64,000 nucleotides of DNA from Vibrio sp. VB16 (GTDB lineage: Bacteria > Pseudomonadota > Gammaproteobacteria > Enterobacterales > Vibrionaceae), in contig NZ_CP087591.1 in the NCBI RefSeq assembly GCF_015594925.2, positions 1,488,001 to 1,552,000 on the forward strand, read 5' to 3'. Position numbers and translations under genes: made by a program. Positions 44,977-54,315 of this stretch are shown here, piece after piece; within the stretch, counting starts at the first letter, position 1, and each line of letters starts with the position of its first letter. The notes under the pieces are model-generated. The model worked only from the letters and a program-made list of their open reading frames with translations. It had not been told where the DNA came from and did no database searches.

Positions 44977-46386
44977 TTACTGAACGACTTCACCGCTATC
45001 TATAACGGTTTTGCGAACTATGTCTGAAAACGCCAGTGCTTCTTCTCGGATTTTGTCTTCGTCAACCGTCAGCATTTTTTTATCTTGCATCAGCACTTTA
45101 CCGTCAACAATAGTATGTCGAACGTTTGTCGCATAAGCAGAATAAACCAAAGCCGAGTACGGGTTGTAGACGGGAACCATATTAGGTGCCTTGGTATCTA
45201 TCACAATAATATCGGCTAGTTTGCCTAGTTCTAACGAACCGATTTTATCTTCCATATGCAGTGCTCTAGCTGCACCCATTGTGGCCATATCGATAACCTT
45301 GATTGGCGGCATTGCTGCACGATCATGGTTAACTAATTTGTGTACTTTGGCCACCTGGCTAAACTCGTCGATAGTGCTTAATGTATTACCTGACATCGGC
45401 CCGTCAGTTCCAAGCCCGATACGGACGCCTTCGTCATACATTTTAAGTGCTGGTGATACACCTTTTGCAGATTTAATATTCGCACTCATATTATGTGCAA
45501 CGCCCATATCGCTCTCTTTTACGAGTTCAATATCTTTGTCGTCGACCAAAATCATGTGGGCACCGACCAGTTTGTCATTCAGAGCACCAATGTCATGCAT
45601 GTACTGAACTGGGCTTTTCCCGTCACTGATCTTGGCTATTTTTTCTTGCTCACGTGTTGACTCTGCAAGGTGAATCAATACAGGGACGTCTTTTTCGTTA
45701 GATAATTGGGCGATTTTTTGTAGAATCTCGGTGGTATTGGTGTAAGGCGCGTGTGGTGCAAATGCGGGTGTGATGCGCGGATGGTCTTTATATTCGTCAA
45801 TAAAGTTGAGTGCGTATTGAATGCCCTCTTCAGCATTTTTGGCATCAGCTACTGGGAATTTAATGACGGTCTCACCAAGTACGGCACGCATACCAATTTT
45901 ATCGACAGTCTTTGCTACTTCGTCTTCAAAATAGTACATATCAGCATAAGTAGTGACACCACCCTTAACCATTTCCACATTACCTAGGTTGGCACCAATG
46001 CGGACCATGTCACGAGAAACGAGCTTCGCCTCGAGTGGAAAAATATAGCGGTGTAATCGGTCGGGAACGTCATCTGCTAGAGAACGAAATACAGTCATTG
46101 ATACATGGGTGTGGGTATTAATAAGGCCTGGCATGACGATGTCGCCGTCTACATCATACGTAATGTCCGCTTCATATTGACTGGCTATAGTGTTATCACC
46201 AACAGCAACAATTTTGTTGCCTTTAATGGCAACCGTTCCTTGATTGAATACTTGTTTTTCTGCATTCATCGTTAGCACTGTTGCATCTGTAATTAAAATG
46301 TCGACCTTTTCTATCGCAAAGGTGGACATTGAAAATAGACTTGATGCAGCGATAGATAACGCTAAAAATGTTTTGTTAAGTGTCAT
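44977..46386 (-). CDS. Exported amidohydrolase (MtaD/TrzN/SsnA-like)
   Basis: 469-residue metal-dependent amidohydrolase with an N-terminal signal peptide (KTFLALSIAASSLFSMSTFA), so it should act in the periplasm. Metal ligands are visible in order: NTHTHVSM, FAPHAPYT, LIHLAES and GTDGPMSGN. The closest functional relatives are the 5-methylthioadenosine/S-adenosylhomocysteine and other amino-heterocycle deaminases, but those are normally cytosolic, so the substrate is open. ATG at 46386. Monocistronic, flanked by two diguanylate cyclase genes. Confidence 0.85.
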   Translation of the reverse strand: MTLNKTFLALSIAASSLFSMSTFAIEKVDILITDATVLTMNAEKQVFNQGTVAIKGNKIVAVGDNTIASQYEADITYDVDGDIVMPGLINTHTHVSMTVFRSLADDVPDRLHRYIFPLEAKLVSRDMVRIGANLGNVEMVKGGVTTYADMYYFEDEVAKTVDKIGMRAVLGETVIKFPVADAKNAEEGIQYALNFIDEYKDHPRITPAFAPHAPYTNTTEILQKIAQLSNEKDVPVLIHLAESTREQEKIAKISDGKSPVQYMHDIGALNDKLVGAHMILVDDKDIELVKESDMGVAHNMSANIKSAKGVSPALKMYDEGVRIGLGTDGPMSGNTLSTIDEFSQVAKVHKLVNHDRAAMPPIKVIDMATMGAARALHMEDKIGSLELGKLADIIVIDTKAPNMVPVYNPYSALVYSAYATNVRHTIVDGKVLMQDKKMLTVDEDKIREEALAFSDIVRKTVIDSGEVVQ

Positions 46387-46833
46387 TATGTGTTCCTAAT
46401 TTGGTGTGATAAAACCGTAGAACTTGTCAGTGGTTGGTTTTTTACTCTATATCTTGGGATAAGGATCTAGTGAACATCAATTTGATCAACATCGCGGTTC
46501 TTTCATTTTGTGGGGATGACCTAATTATTGACTGCATATATTAATACCGAAAACCAATTATATCCGGTGGTTTAATCACACTTATCAATAGACATGATAT
46601 TTGAATCGATTTACTGCTGTTATATCTGTCAGTTACAAATATATCTTTCTCCTAGCGAGGTCTGCTAATCGTTCGGTCTTTTGTCGTACTATTTACTGAA
46701 GCGCTAGGTAACTCATCAGAACCGCTCGCTGTTCAGACGATTTGATTGATTCGAGTCAAGTTATGCTAGTCTATCATTCGTTAAACTTATGGGTCGTTTC
46801 CTTAAACTGATAAATCTATCAGGTAATTACTGT
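46387..46833. other. Intergenic region between amidohydrolase and PAS-GGDEF genes
   Basis: About 450 bases with the divergent control regions. CCTAGCG (46651-46657) and CGCTAGG (46702-46708) form a distant inverted pair. No gene or recognised RNA motif seen. Confidence 0.35.
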
Positions 46834-47775
46834 ATGAATGGTAAAAATTATAGTTATTCAGAGTTGCTGTCTATCTTAAAAGCCCTTCCGGATAGGGTGT
46901 TTATTTTGTCAGAATCAGGCAAGTTTCTAGACGCTTTTGGTGGCGTTGATACGGAGGTCACTTACACGACAGATTCCATCGTTGGCTTAAATCTAGAAGA
47001 TATTTTGAATAAGAGCAAAGCGAGTGAGTTTCTTGCTAAAGTGACGGAAGCATTAGAAACACAGAAGACTCAACATTACCTATATAGCTTCACTCCTGAT
47101 AATTTTCCTACAATACCGGATATAACGATTCCAGAAACAACCCAGTGGTATGAAAGTCGTATTCAGCCTCTAACAAGTCCTATCCATGGGCAAACTGCTG
47201 TGGTTTGGATTACTCGAAATATCACCACCAATCAAGAACATCAAGATCGATTAATTGAACTGTCCGAACATGATGACCTTACACAACTACTCAATCGTCG
47301 TGCTTTTAGTATGAAAGTAAATCAGTGTTTTGGCTGTGTAAAAAGGAACAATATAGAAACAACCTTGTTAATAATCGACATCGACCATTTCAAATTGGTT
47401 AATGATACTTATGGGCACCTTTTTGGTGATGAAGTGATTCGAAGTGTCGCCAATATATTAAAAGATGAAGTGCGTGATATCGGTAATGTTGGTCGTATCG
47501 GTGGCGAAGAGTTTGCAATCCTATTGAAAAATACAGGCATTAATGATGCTCATCTATTCGCAAGCCAGATAGGCAAAAAAATTGAAGAACATCATTTTGC
47601 ATTTAATTCAGATCAAACTCGCGTGACAGTCAGCATTGGAGTAAGTAAGGTGAGTCACGGTGATGTAGGACAAAACGACGTGTTTCATCGAGCAGATAAG
47701 GCACTGTACGAATCGAAATCAAAAGGCCGTAATAGAGTAACAATCAATTGTATCGAAATGGACTACAAACAATAA
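46834..47775 (+). CDS. PAS-GGDEF diguanylate cyclase
   Basis: Cytosolic c-di-GMP synthase of about 313 residues. An N-terminal PAS-like domain (LLSILKALPDRVFILSESGKFLDAFGG to VVWITRNITTN, about 5-130) is followed by a GGDEF domain: LTQLLNRRAF, DIDHFKLVNDTYGHLFGDEVI, RIGGEEFAI (GGEEF at 223-227). The I-site position reads RDIG instead of RxxD, so feedback inhibition is probably absent. I use the ATG at 46834, with AGG ten bases upstream; an ATG at 46789 would add 15 residues with no ribosome site. Confidence 0.87.
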   Translation: MNGKNYSYSELLSILKALPDRVFILSESGKFLDAFGGVDTEVTYTTDSIVGLNLEDILNKSKASEFLAKVTEALETQKTQHYLYSFTPDNFPTIPDITIPETTQWYESRIQPLTSPIHGQTAVVWITRNITTNQEHQDRLIELSEHDDLTQLLNRRAFSMKVNQCFGCVKRNNIETTLLIIDIDHFKLVNDTYGHLFGDEVIRSVANILKDEVRDIGNVGRIGGEEFAILLKNTGINDAHLFASQIGKKIEEHHFAFNSDQTRVTVSIGVSKVSHGDVGQNDVFHRADKALYESKSKGRNRVTINCIEMDYKQ

Positions 47776-48362
47776 ATGACCAAGATATTGCCATTGTGAC
47801 GCTCTAAAACTTTTCAATCTCCCCAGTTTGTTCAATTGCTTCGCATTTGATAATGCGCTCTGAAGCGATCCTGTTATATATGACCATTTCCATCTATCCC
47901 CAAAAATTAAAAAATCACAGGCGTGTCCTACGTGAAATCTACCGGTTTTAGTGGGCAGTTATCCATAGATCTTGTTGTAAGAACGAACAAAATAGCGGCC
48001 TGTTATTCCCATAACGAATAGCAAGTACTTACCAACAAACGACCACCAATAAGGCAGCAATACATTAAACCAATAAAATACAACCCAAAGTAACGACGTT
48101 ACATTAAGGAGTGTTGGGTTTGTGGGTTATGGTTTAAATGAAGAATCTTGAATAGATATGCACAGATAAGTCATTGAAATTACGAGCTACTTTCGGAAGT
48201 CCGGGCAAAGATTTACTATAAAGCTCATAGCTTATGGATTTTTAGAGGTGTGTGCTGATATCCCAGCGTGCATTGTGTTAGGTTTTAGGTATAAGTTATT
48301 TAGTTATAGTGCAGTAAGCTTTGCGAAAAAAGAATAGAAGTAATACGTTATTAGCCACTCTC
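47776..48362. other. Long intergenic region
   Basis: 587 bases. A minus-strand frame 47959-48126 encodes a 55-residue hydrophobic, Trp/Tyr-rich sequence ending RYFVRSYNKIYG, but lacks any upstream start codon. A palindrome GTAACGACGTTAC is at 48090-48102. Otherwise nothing recognisable. Confidence 0.4.
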
Positions 48363-48506
48363 CTACTCTGCTTTGGCTTTTCTTATTTGTTTTGCTACGC
48401 GTTTGATGGCTTCAGCCGTACTTATACCTTGCTTCATCAACTCTTGGATTTGCTCAACCGCTTCTTGTTGCTCTTGATGCGTTAACGTTGGTAGATCGTC
48501 AAACAT
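48363..48506 (-). CDS. vxrE: UPF0181 (YoaH-like) small protein, VxrE
   Basis: 47-residue protein starting [20 protein letters not shown] and continuing [20 protein letters not shown]. It matches the UPF0181/YoaH family (E. coli YoaH begins MFAGLPSLTHEQQQ), and from memory the V. cholerae counterpart VCA0569 is the last gene of the vxrABCDE operon, the same position as here. ATG at 48506; AAGGGGCGG supplies the ribosome site but is inside the hairpin that follows vxrD. Function unknown. Confidence 0.8.
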   Translation of the reverse strand: MFDDLPTLTHQEQQEAVEQIQELMKQGISTAEAIKRVAKQIRKAKAE

Positions 48507-48511
48507 AAAAC

Positions 48512-48533
48512 CGCCCCTTAATGGTAAGGGGCG
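48512..48533 (-). terminator. Hairpin between vxrD and vxrE that includes the vxrE ribosome site
   Basis: CGCCCCTTA and TAAGGGGCG form a perfect 9-bp stem with a four-base loop; on the minus strand it is followed by GTTTTAT. It is an attenuator-like terminator for vxrD, and its 3' arm is the vxrE Shine-Dalgarno. Confidence 0.7.
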
Positions 48534-48550
48534 TGACTATAATGACTTTT

Positions 48551-49735
48551 TTAATAAGTCGCAAGAAAGTTCGCGTATGCACCCATAGAATCTTCGTTGG
48601 TATAACTTACCGCTAGGTCCAATTCGAATAATCCTAGAGGTGAAATACCTAAACCGCCAGTTACTGTCCCATCGCTATCTTCATACGCTAGGTTGATCTT
48701 ATAACCGGCTCGTAGTTGGAGTTGTCTCATAATATCAATTTCCATACCTACGCGAACCCATTGTGTATTGTCTTCGAACTGATCGAATCTTTTGTCTTCG
48801 TTTACATCATAATCTGCACTTAGTGAAAAATAGTCAGCAACGAAACCCGCGCCAATTGTATATTGAGGGCGCAATTGGTAGGTATAGGATTGAGTTGAAC
48901 CAGAAGACGTGGTTGATACTTGCGTTTCAATATCTCGTGATACCAAGTTCGTTCCTGCGAAACCCACTCGGAAAGGCCCATAGAACCAAAGGGCACCAAC
49001 GTCTAGATTAAACGTACTTTCCGATGTGCTGTTTTCAAATACGTCTTTCAGATCGTAACTCTCAACAGAAGCTGAATAGATATAGGTATTGATTCTCTGA
49101 AACTTGGGTGTGACACCAAAAGACATGTGCTGACCAAAGACGGTCTGGTACTTGGCTAAAGACGCCCCCGCTTCCAATATACCAATAGAAACAGCATTGA
49201 CTGTACTTCGGCTTGCTCTATCTGCAATAGCCGCTTGTTCTGGGAGCGAGTCGTTGGAAGTGGCAATATCCGGCGCAATGAAAGACTCGGCATAGGCTTT
49301 ACCAAAAATGGTGGTCGAAATGTAAGGGTTAGGGATACCAAATGCGGCAACAACACCAAACTCTACTCTAGCGTTATCGCCTTCCATGTCATTCATAACC
49401 GCATCGAGTTCATCAATTTTTTCTTGAGTAAATGTAGATGAGTCATTTAGATCAACGCCACTAATCAAATCAGCCATCGTATCAATATTATCTATCAACT
49501 GATTCTCATCGTTATATGAAATCCCGACACCGGGTAAAAGCATACCCGCATCATCGTTTCGGCGATAGATTGCCCCCATAGCCGGGTTATAAAACGGAGC
49601 TGTTAAGTAGCTTGCGGATACCACACCAACTCCACCCATGGCGTCACCACGGGCATCGATAGAATAACTCGCGCCCATCGAATAAGAGGATGAAAGAGTA
49701 ACAACTATTGCCGCTGATAAGCGTAATTTATTCAT
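48551..49735 (-). CDS. vxrD: TraF-like outer-membrane beta-barrel, VxrD
   Basis: 394-residue predicted outer-membrane barrel with a signal peptide (RLSAAIVVTLSSSYSMGAS). The SIDARGDAMGGVGVVSASYLTAPFYNPA segment and alternating strands ending in an aromatic residue (NFLATY) fit the family annotated as conjugal-transfer-TraF-like (PF13729), a misnomer because no conjugation genes are near. The position between the DUF2861 gene and the UPF0181 gene corresponds to vxrD. The role within the Vxr envelope-stress operon is not defined. Confidence 0.8.
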   Translation of the reverse strand: MNKLRLSAAIVVTLSSSYSMGASYSIDARGDAMGGVGVVSASYLTAPFYNPAMGAIYRRNDDAGMLLPGVGISYNDENQLIDNIDTMADLISGVDLNDSSTFTQEKIDELDAVMNDMEGDNARVEFGVVAAFGIPNPYISTTIFGKAYAESFIAPDIATSNDSLPEQAAIADRASRSTVNAVSIGILEAGASLAKYQTVFGQHMSFGVTPKFQRINTYIYSASVESYDLKDVFENSTSESTFNLDVGALWFYGPFRVGFAGTNLVSRDIETQVSTTSSGSTQSYTYQLRPQYTIGAGFVADYFSLSADYDVNEDKRFDQFEDNTQWVRVGMEIDIMRQLQLRAGYKINLAYEDSDGTVTGGLGISPLGLFELDLAVSYTNEDSMGAYANFLATY

Positions 49736-49796
49736 GTTTATCGCCTAGAATTAATCCATTAATTTCGTATCGGCTAAAAAGAAAAAGACTTTAGGT

Positions 49797-50654
49797 TTAT
49801 TCAGAGGAAATATCGTATGTTTTACTTATAACCTGTTGATCTTCAATAATTACAGGCCCTTGCCAGCGATGGTGTGTAATTCCAACAGCAAGTACATACC
49901 TATCTGGCTTTAGCTCACTAATTGGTAATTGCGTTGGGTACTTACCTTCGTACTCTTGATTCCAAACACGGACATACTCGTCTTTGATGTAATCATAAAG
50001 TGACACAGTTAATACGGGCAAAGTACAGTATGGATTGAGTTGGGCTAGTCTATCCACAGCCCAGCTATCTTTTGACTCCCATCTGACTACTTCTTTATTG
50101 ACAGACTCACCCATGACTATCCATTGGTGCCATGGTGGGTTGTTGTCACTATTCACTTCTAAACGGTACAACCCACTCGGCAACCGTTGGTTAAGTTCGT
50201 AGCTGATTCTAAAAATATTTTTTGCTTCACCTTTGATAACTTCAAAGTTCGCCTCTTTGGATACGACGGTATCAGGCCATCGAAGCAGACGAATACCTGT
50301 AATGTCGGTTTCTGAAGTGATTTCAACGATGACTCTAGAAACCGTTCTACCTGGGCTTTGAATAGATTGCCTTTTCACTATTATGCTGCGAATCCAAGGC
50401 GCTACAGGTTCGGTTGCAATACTTTTACCACAGTCGTTTTCTAAGGTTTTTTGCAATAATTCATTTAGATGATTCTCTACGTACTCGGTAGGGTCGGATT
50501 GCCAAACCTGAATCATCGCATCAAAACTGCCCTTTAGGTCGTTATCAAGTAGCTTCTCATGGGCTTGATTTAAAGGCGAACTTGTCTCAAACCAAGTTTT
50601 TGCAACACCACAAAAACTTGGTAATAGTAGAATTAGAACAAACAAATTTCGCAT
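49797..50654 (-). CDS. vxrC: DUF2861 periplasmic protein, VxrC
   Basis: 285-residue exported protein: signal peptide LFVLILLLPSFCGVAKTWF, then a helical N-terminal part and a beta-rich C-terminal half with several conserved Trp/Pro. It resembles the DUF2861 family typical of Vibrio and stands directly after the VxrB regulator (five bases between stop and start), the vxrC position. Probably part of the output or feedback of the Vxr system. No catalytic motif is visible. Confidence 0.8.
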   Translation of the reverse strand: MRNLFVLILLLPSFCGVAKTWFETSSPLNQAHEKLLDNDLKGSFDAMIQVWQSDPTEYVENHLNELLQKTLENDCGKSIATEPVAPWIRSIIVKRQSIQSPGRTVSRVIVEITSETDITGIRLLRWPDTVVSKEANFEVIKGEAKNIFRISYELNQRLPSGLYRLEVNSDNNPPWHQWIVMGESVNKEVVRWESKDSWAVDRLAQLNPYCTLPVLTVSLYDYIKDEYVRVWNQEYEGKYPTQLPISELKPDRYVLAVGITHHRWQGPVIIEDQQVISKTYDISSE

Positions 50655-50659
50655 TCGTT

Positions 50660-51325
50660 TTATGCTTTCATCTTATAACCAACACCACGGAGCGTTTCAA
50701 TTTCAAGCCCTGGAATTTTTTGGCGAAGTTGAAGCACATGGGTATCGACGGTACGTGTGGTCGGAAAATGATTATAACCCCATACATGGTCGAGCAATTC
50801 ATCTCTCGTGAAGACTCGGCCTAGATTGCTGGCTAAAAAAAGCAGCAGATCAAACTCTGTTCTTGTTAACGTGATTGTTTGGTCTTGGCAAAACACTTCC
50901 CGTGTGGCTTTATCAATAACTAGGTTGCTGGTGATGACTTTGCTTAAGTCATCGTCATCGTTATCACTTCCAGGTGAACGTAGTTGTGCTCTGATGCGTG
51001 CAAACAGTTCAGCTTCTGCGAAGGGTTTGGTTAAATAGTCATTTGCACCTGCATCTAGGCCTGAAACTTTATCTTTGATTGTTACCAACGCGGTAAGCAA
51101 GATAACAGGCACTTTCTTAATCTCTTTCCATGCCGGAAGATGATCAACCGTATCACCATCGGGCAGTTGACGATCTAATATCACTAGGTCAGCTTTTTCC
51201 CAAAGTGGCGCTACTTCCACAATAGTTTCAGCATGTAAACACTCGTAACCTGCTTGCTCTAAACTTACTAATAATCCATCCGCCAAATTTTTATCATCTT
51301 CAACGAGTAGTAGTGTCTGTTTCAC
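50660..51325 (-). CDS. vxrB: OmpR-family response regulator VxrB (WigR)
   Basis: Two-component response regulator, 221 residues. Receiver: LLLVEDDKNLADGL with the acidic pair, LVILDRQLPDGD with the phosphoacceptor Asp, LLTA and LTKPFAEAEL with the conserved Lys. C-terminal winged helix: LTRTEFDLLLFLASNLGRVFTRDELLDHVWG and RTVDTHVLQLRQKI. In V. cholerae VxrB controls cell-wall synthesis, type VI secretion and biofilm genes. The GTG at 51325 with GGAG seven bases upstream is the start; the gene overlaps the end of vxrA by 26 bases. Confidence 0.9.
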   Translation of the reverse strand: MKQTLLLVEDDKNLADGLLVSLEQAGYECLHAETIVEVAPLWEKADLVILDRQLPDGDTVDHLPAWKEIKKVPVILLTALVTIKDKVSGLDAGANDYLTKPFAEAELFARIRAQLRSPGSDNDDDDLSKVITSNLVIDKATREVFCQDQTITLTRTEFDLLLFLASNLGRVFTRDELLDHVWGYNHFPTTRTVDTHVLQLRQKIPGLEIETLRGVGYKMKA

Positions 51326-52760
51326 AGGGTATCTCCAATTTAAATGTGGTAGGTGGGCCAATGAGAGTCATAGTGCCCCCCATTCTATCCACCATCGATT
51401 CAACAATCGTTAAACCAAGACCTAATCCAGCCTTACTGACAAACGGTTTCTTAACTGTTTTCCAATTTTTCTTAGTCAAATTGCCCTGATCTATTATTAA
51501 AAATGCAATTGAACTCGTACTTACTTTTACTTTTAGTTGTATTGGTTCTACACCGTATTTTATCGCATTGTTAACCAAATTATCGAGGCAGGTGCCTAAC
51601 CAATACACATTAACTTTTACAGCAGCGTCTTTACTCAGCTCAATGTCTATGGTTTTTGCACTCTCTTCATATCTATAGTGTAGCCATTCTTCTACAGATG
51701 GAATCCATTCAGACGCTAAGTTTTGATGTTCAGATTGAAGGTAGTCTTTGCTTGCTTCAGCGAGTTGCCTTAATCGCATCGTGTCTTCACAAAGTCGCCT
51801 AAATTCGTCATATACACTTTCAGGAAGGCGTTCGAATTCTCGTCTAAAACCTTCCACTGTAAGCGATAAGCTCGCGATCGGCGTTCTGAGTTCGTGCGTT
51901 AAAATTTGCAACACTAACATGCGGCTCTTCATCTCTTCGCGTTTTACGTTCCAGCGATAAATCGCCCACCCTGCGACCAAGGTAATATTTATGATGACCA
52001 GAGCAATCATACTCTTGAGCAGTAAGTCAGAATGGTCTTCCAGTTCCCAGCAGAGGTTGCCACGTTTTACGAAGCAATAAACATCTTTTTCCACGTATGT
52101 ATATTTGAGTTCCGCTTCAGTGGCATTATGTTGCCAAACTTCGTTAGGAAACACATAGTATTCGTTGCCTTTTTTTAGCCACATTTCTTCGTTTTCAACG
52201 AACATACGTTCGCCAGCTATCAATGCTGATATCGCATCAGTTTGCATTCTTTGTAAGCGACCCAGCAGCTCGGTTTCCTGAGCTAATGGTCTTTCTTTTA
52301 TGTGCATATAGGACTGTAACTGATCAAATTGGTCTGGAAATTTTGTCGCGTATCGTAGCGCATATGTGCCGCCTCCGGGATGTATTAACCCAGATCGAGC
52401 AAACCACTTGGTGTTTAAAGGTGTGCCACGACAAATGGCTCGAACAAACACTAGCGGCACAGTAACCAGTGGGCTTAGAGGCAATTTACCTGTACAGCTT
52501 TGGGACAATTTATAAACTTGTTGGATATCTTTTAATGGATATTTGGCGGTTTGAGGCAACATGAACTCGGGAGACATCAACTTAGTAGGGAAATCGGTTT
52601 GAAGCACCCTAACATCGTAGTTCACTGTCGCTTGCGAATAATCGAACCGTTCCGTGAAATTCGAGATCCTTTCTGGCAACGTCGTCGCTACTACCTTAAA
52701 TGGCATCAGTGCTATCAAGATAAAATAGGAGAAATTGCGAAAGTACAAATTGATGACCAT
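51300..52760 (-). CDS. vxrA: Sensor histidine kinase VxrA (WigK)
   Basis: 486-residue membrane kinase that partners VxrB. A signal/first helix (FSYFILIALMPFKVVA), a periplasmic sensor of about 240 residues (DUF3404-like, with paired Cys), a second helix (IALVIINITLVAGWAIYRW), and HisKA with phosphoacceptor His289 in LTHELRTP. The ATPase domain has the N-box NAIKYG and the G-box GLGLGLTIVESMVDRMGG. The sensor responds to cell-wall damage in V. cholerae. ATG at 52760 chosen for family length; an extension to 52832 has no support. Confidence 0.88.
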   Translation of the reverse strand: MVINLYFRNFSYFILIALMPFKVVATTLPERISNFTERFDYSQATVNYDVRVLQTDFPTKLMSPEFMLPQTAKYPLKDIQQVYKLSQSCTGKLPLSPLVTVPLVFVRAICRGTPLNTKWFARSGLIHPGGGTYALRYATKFPDQFDQLQSYMHIKERPLAQETELLGRLQRMQTDAISALIAGERMFVENEEMWLKKGNEYYVFPNEVWQHNATEAELKYTYVEKDVYCFVKRGNLCWELEDHSDLLLKSMIALVIINITLVAGWAIYRWNVKREEMKSRMLVLQILTHELRTPIASLSLTVEGFRREFERLPESVYDEFRRLCEDTMRLRQLAEASKDYLQSEHQNLASEWIPSVEEWLHYRYEESAKTIDIELSKDAAVKVNVYWLGTCLDNLVNNAIKYGVEPIQLKVKVSTSSIAFLIIDQGNLTKKNWKTVKKPFVSKAGLGLGLTIVESMVDRMGGTMTLIGPPTTFKLEIPCETDTTTR

Positions 52761-52858
52761 CTTAAGAGTGAATAATAAATAATATAACATTATTGGTGAA
52801 AAGCACATTCTTCTCAAGAAGATAGCACTCATTACTACCTTTCAAGTTAGAGAAATGT

Positions 52859-52886
52859 AAAAGCCAACCTGTCATGGTTGGCTTTT
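52859..52886 (-). terminator. Intrinsic terminator of pntAB
   Basis: AAAAGCCAACC (52859-52869) and GGTTGGCTTTT (52876-52886) form an 11-bp stem with a six-base loop; on the minus strand it ends in TTTTA. It separates pntAB from the vxr operon. Confidence 0.88.
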
Positions 52887-52928
52887 AATTCAAATTAACT
52901 CTAAAAGTTAATGATAAACGCGTATTTA

Positions 52929-54305
52929 TTACAGTGCTTTAGAAATGGCATCAACACTTTGCTTTGCATCACCAAATAGCATTTGTGTATTCTCTTTAAA
53001 GAATAGTGGGTTTTGCACACCAGCATAACCTGGATTCATCGAACGCTTAAAGACGATAACGTTACGAGCATGCCACACTTCTAATACTGGCATTCCAGCG
53101 ATAGGACTGTTTGGATCTTCTAATGCCGCGGGGTTAACCGTGTCATTAGCGCCAATAACTAGCACCGTATCCGTTTCTGCGAAGTCGTCATTCAATTCGT
53201 CCATCTCTAGCACGATATCGTATGGCACCTTAGCTTCAGCCAATAGCACATTCATGTGACCGGGTAACCTTCCAGCTACCGGATGAATACCAAATCGTAC
53301 TTTAACACCTAGACTACGTAACTTCTCAGTGATCTCGTGAACAGGATATTGCGCCTGCGCAACTGCCATGCCATAGCCGGGGGTAATGATAACGGACGTC
53401 GAGTTTTTAAGCATATCTGCAACGTCTTCTGCGTTTGTTTCTCTGTGTTCACCGTAATCTGTATCGCTATCAACGACAACGTCTTGACCAAAGCCACCCG
53501 CAATCACTGATAAGAACGAACGATTCATCGCCTTACACATAATGTAAGAAAGAATGGCGCCCGAAGAACCAACCAATGCACCGGTTACGATTAACAGATC
53601 ATTCGCCAACATGAAGCCCGCCGCAGCGGCAGCCCAACCTGAATATGAGTTAAGCATCGATACAACCACTGGCATGTCAGCGCCACCGATTGAAGCGACT
53701 AAATGATAGCCGAATACAAACGCAATTAACGTCATCAGCATCAACGCGAACATACTGCCTTCCGCGTTCACAAAGATCATCATCAAGAAGAGAGACCCGA
53801 TGACCGCTGCTAAGTTCCACTTATGTTTATGAGGAATGCTTAACGCTGAAGATGAAATAACACCACGAAGCTTACAAAATGCGACAATGGAACCAGTAAA
53901 CGTAACGGCACCAATGAACACACCTAAGAATACCTCTATTAGATGAATATTTAGCATCGCTTGGTCTAGGATAATCCCGTGATCCAAGTAGCTGTTATAA
54001 CCGACTAAAACAGCGGCCAAACCAACAAAGCTGTGCAATATTGCGACAAGCTCTGGCATCTCTGTCATTTCGACTTTTTTAGCGTAATGGATACCGATAC
54101 CACCACCGATAACCATGGCGACGATGACCCACGCTAAACCCGCTGAATCTGGTGAAAAAATAGTCGCGATCAGAGCGATCGTCATACCTGTAATGCCGTA
54201 ATAGTTACCAGCGCGTGCGGTTTCCTGCTTAGAAAGACCCGCTAAACTCATTATAAAAAGAACCGCAGCAACAATGTAGGCGGCCTGTACTAATCCTGCA
54301 GACAT
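52929..54305 (-). CDS. pntB: NAD(P) transhydrogenase subunit beta
   Basis: Membrane subunit of the proton-translocating transhydrogenase, which uses the proton gradient to reduce NADP+ with NADH. 458 residues: eight or nine helices (1-270) and the NADP(H)-binding domain III with [42 protein letters not shown] and [14 protein letters not shown]. The length is typical. It follows pntA with ten bases between. Confidence 0.96.
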   Translation of the reverse strand: MSAGLVQAAYIVAAVLFIMSLAGLSKQETARAGNYYGITGMTIALIATIFSPDSAGLAWVIVAMVIGGGIGIHYAKKVEMTEMPELVAILHSFVGLAAVLVGYNSYLDHGIILDQAMLNIHLIEVFLGVFIGAVTFTGSIVAFCKLRGVISSSALSIPHKHKWNLAAVIGSLFLMMIFVNAEGSMFALMLMTLIAFVFGYHLVASIGGADMPVVVSMLNSYSGWAAAAAGFMLANDLLIVTGALVGSSGAILSYIMCKAMNRSFLSVIAGGFGQDVVVDSDTDYGEHRETNAEDVADMLKNSTSVIITPGYGMAVAQAQYPVHEITEKLRSLGVKVRFGIHPVAGRLPGHMNVLLAEAKVPYDIVLEMDELNDDFAETDTVLVIGANDTVNPAALEDPNSPIAGMPVLEVWHARNVIVFKRSMNPGYAGVQNPLFFKENTQMLFGDAKQSVDAISKAL

Positions 54306-54315
54306 TTACTACTCC

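Noticed and set aside
48090..48102. Palindrome GTAACGACGTTAC as part of an integron attC site
   Set aside because: No VCR-like boundary boxes, no gene cassette structure and no integron integrase nearby.
48551..49735. Reading the barrel protein as a FadL fatty-acid porin
   Set aside because: No FadL hatch motif; the N-terminal DARGDAMGG pattern and the operon position fit the TraF-like/VxrD family better.
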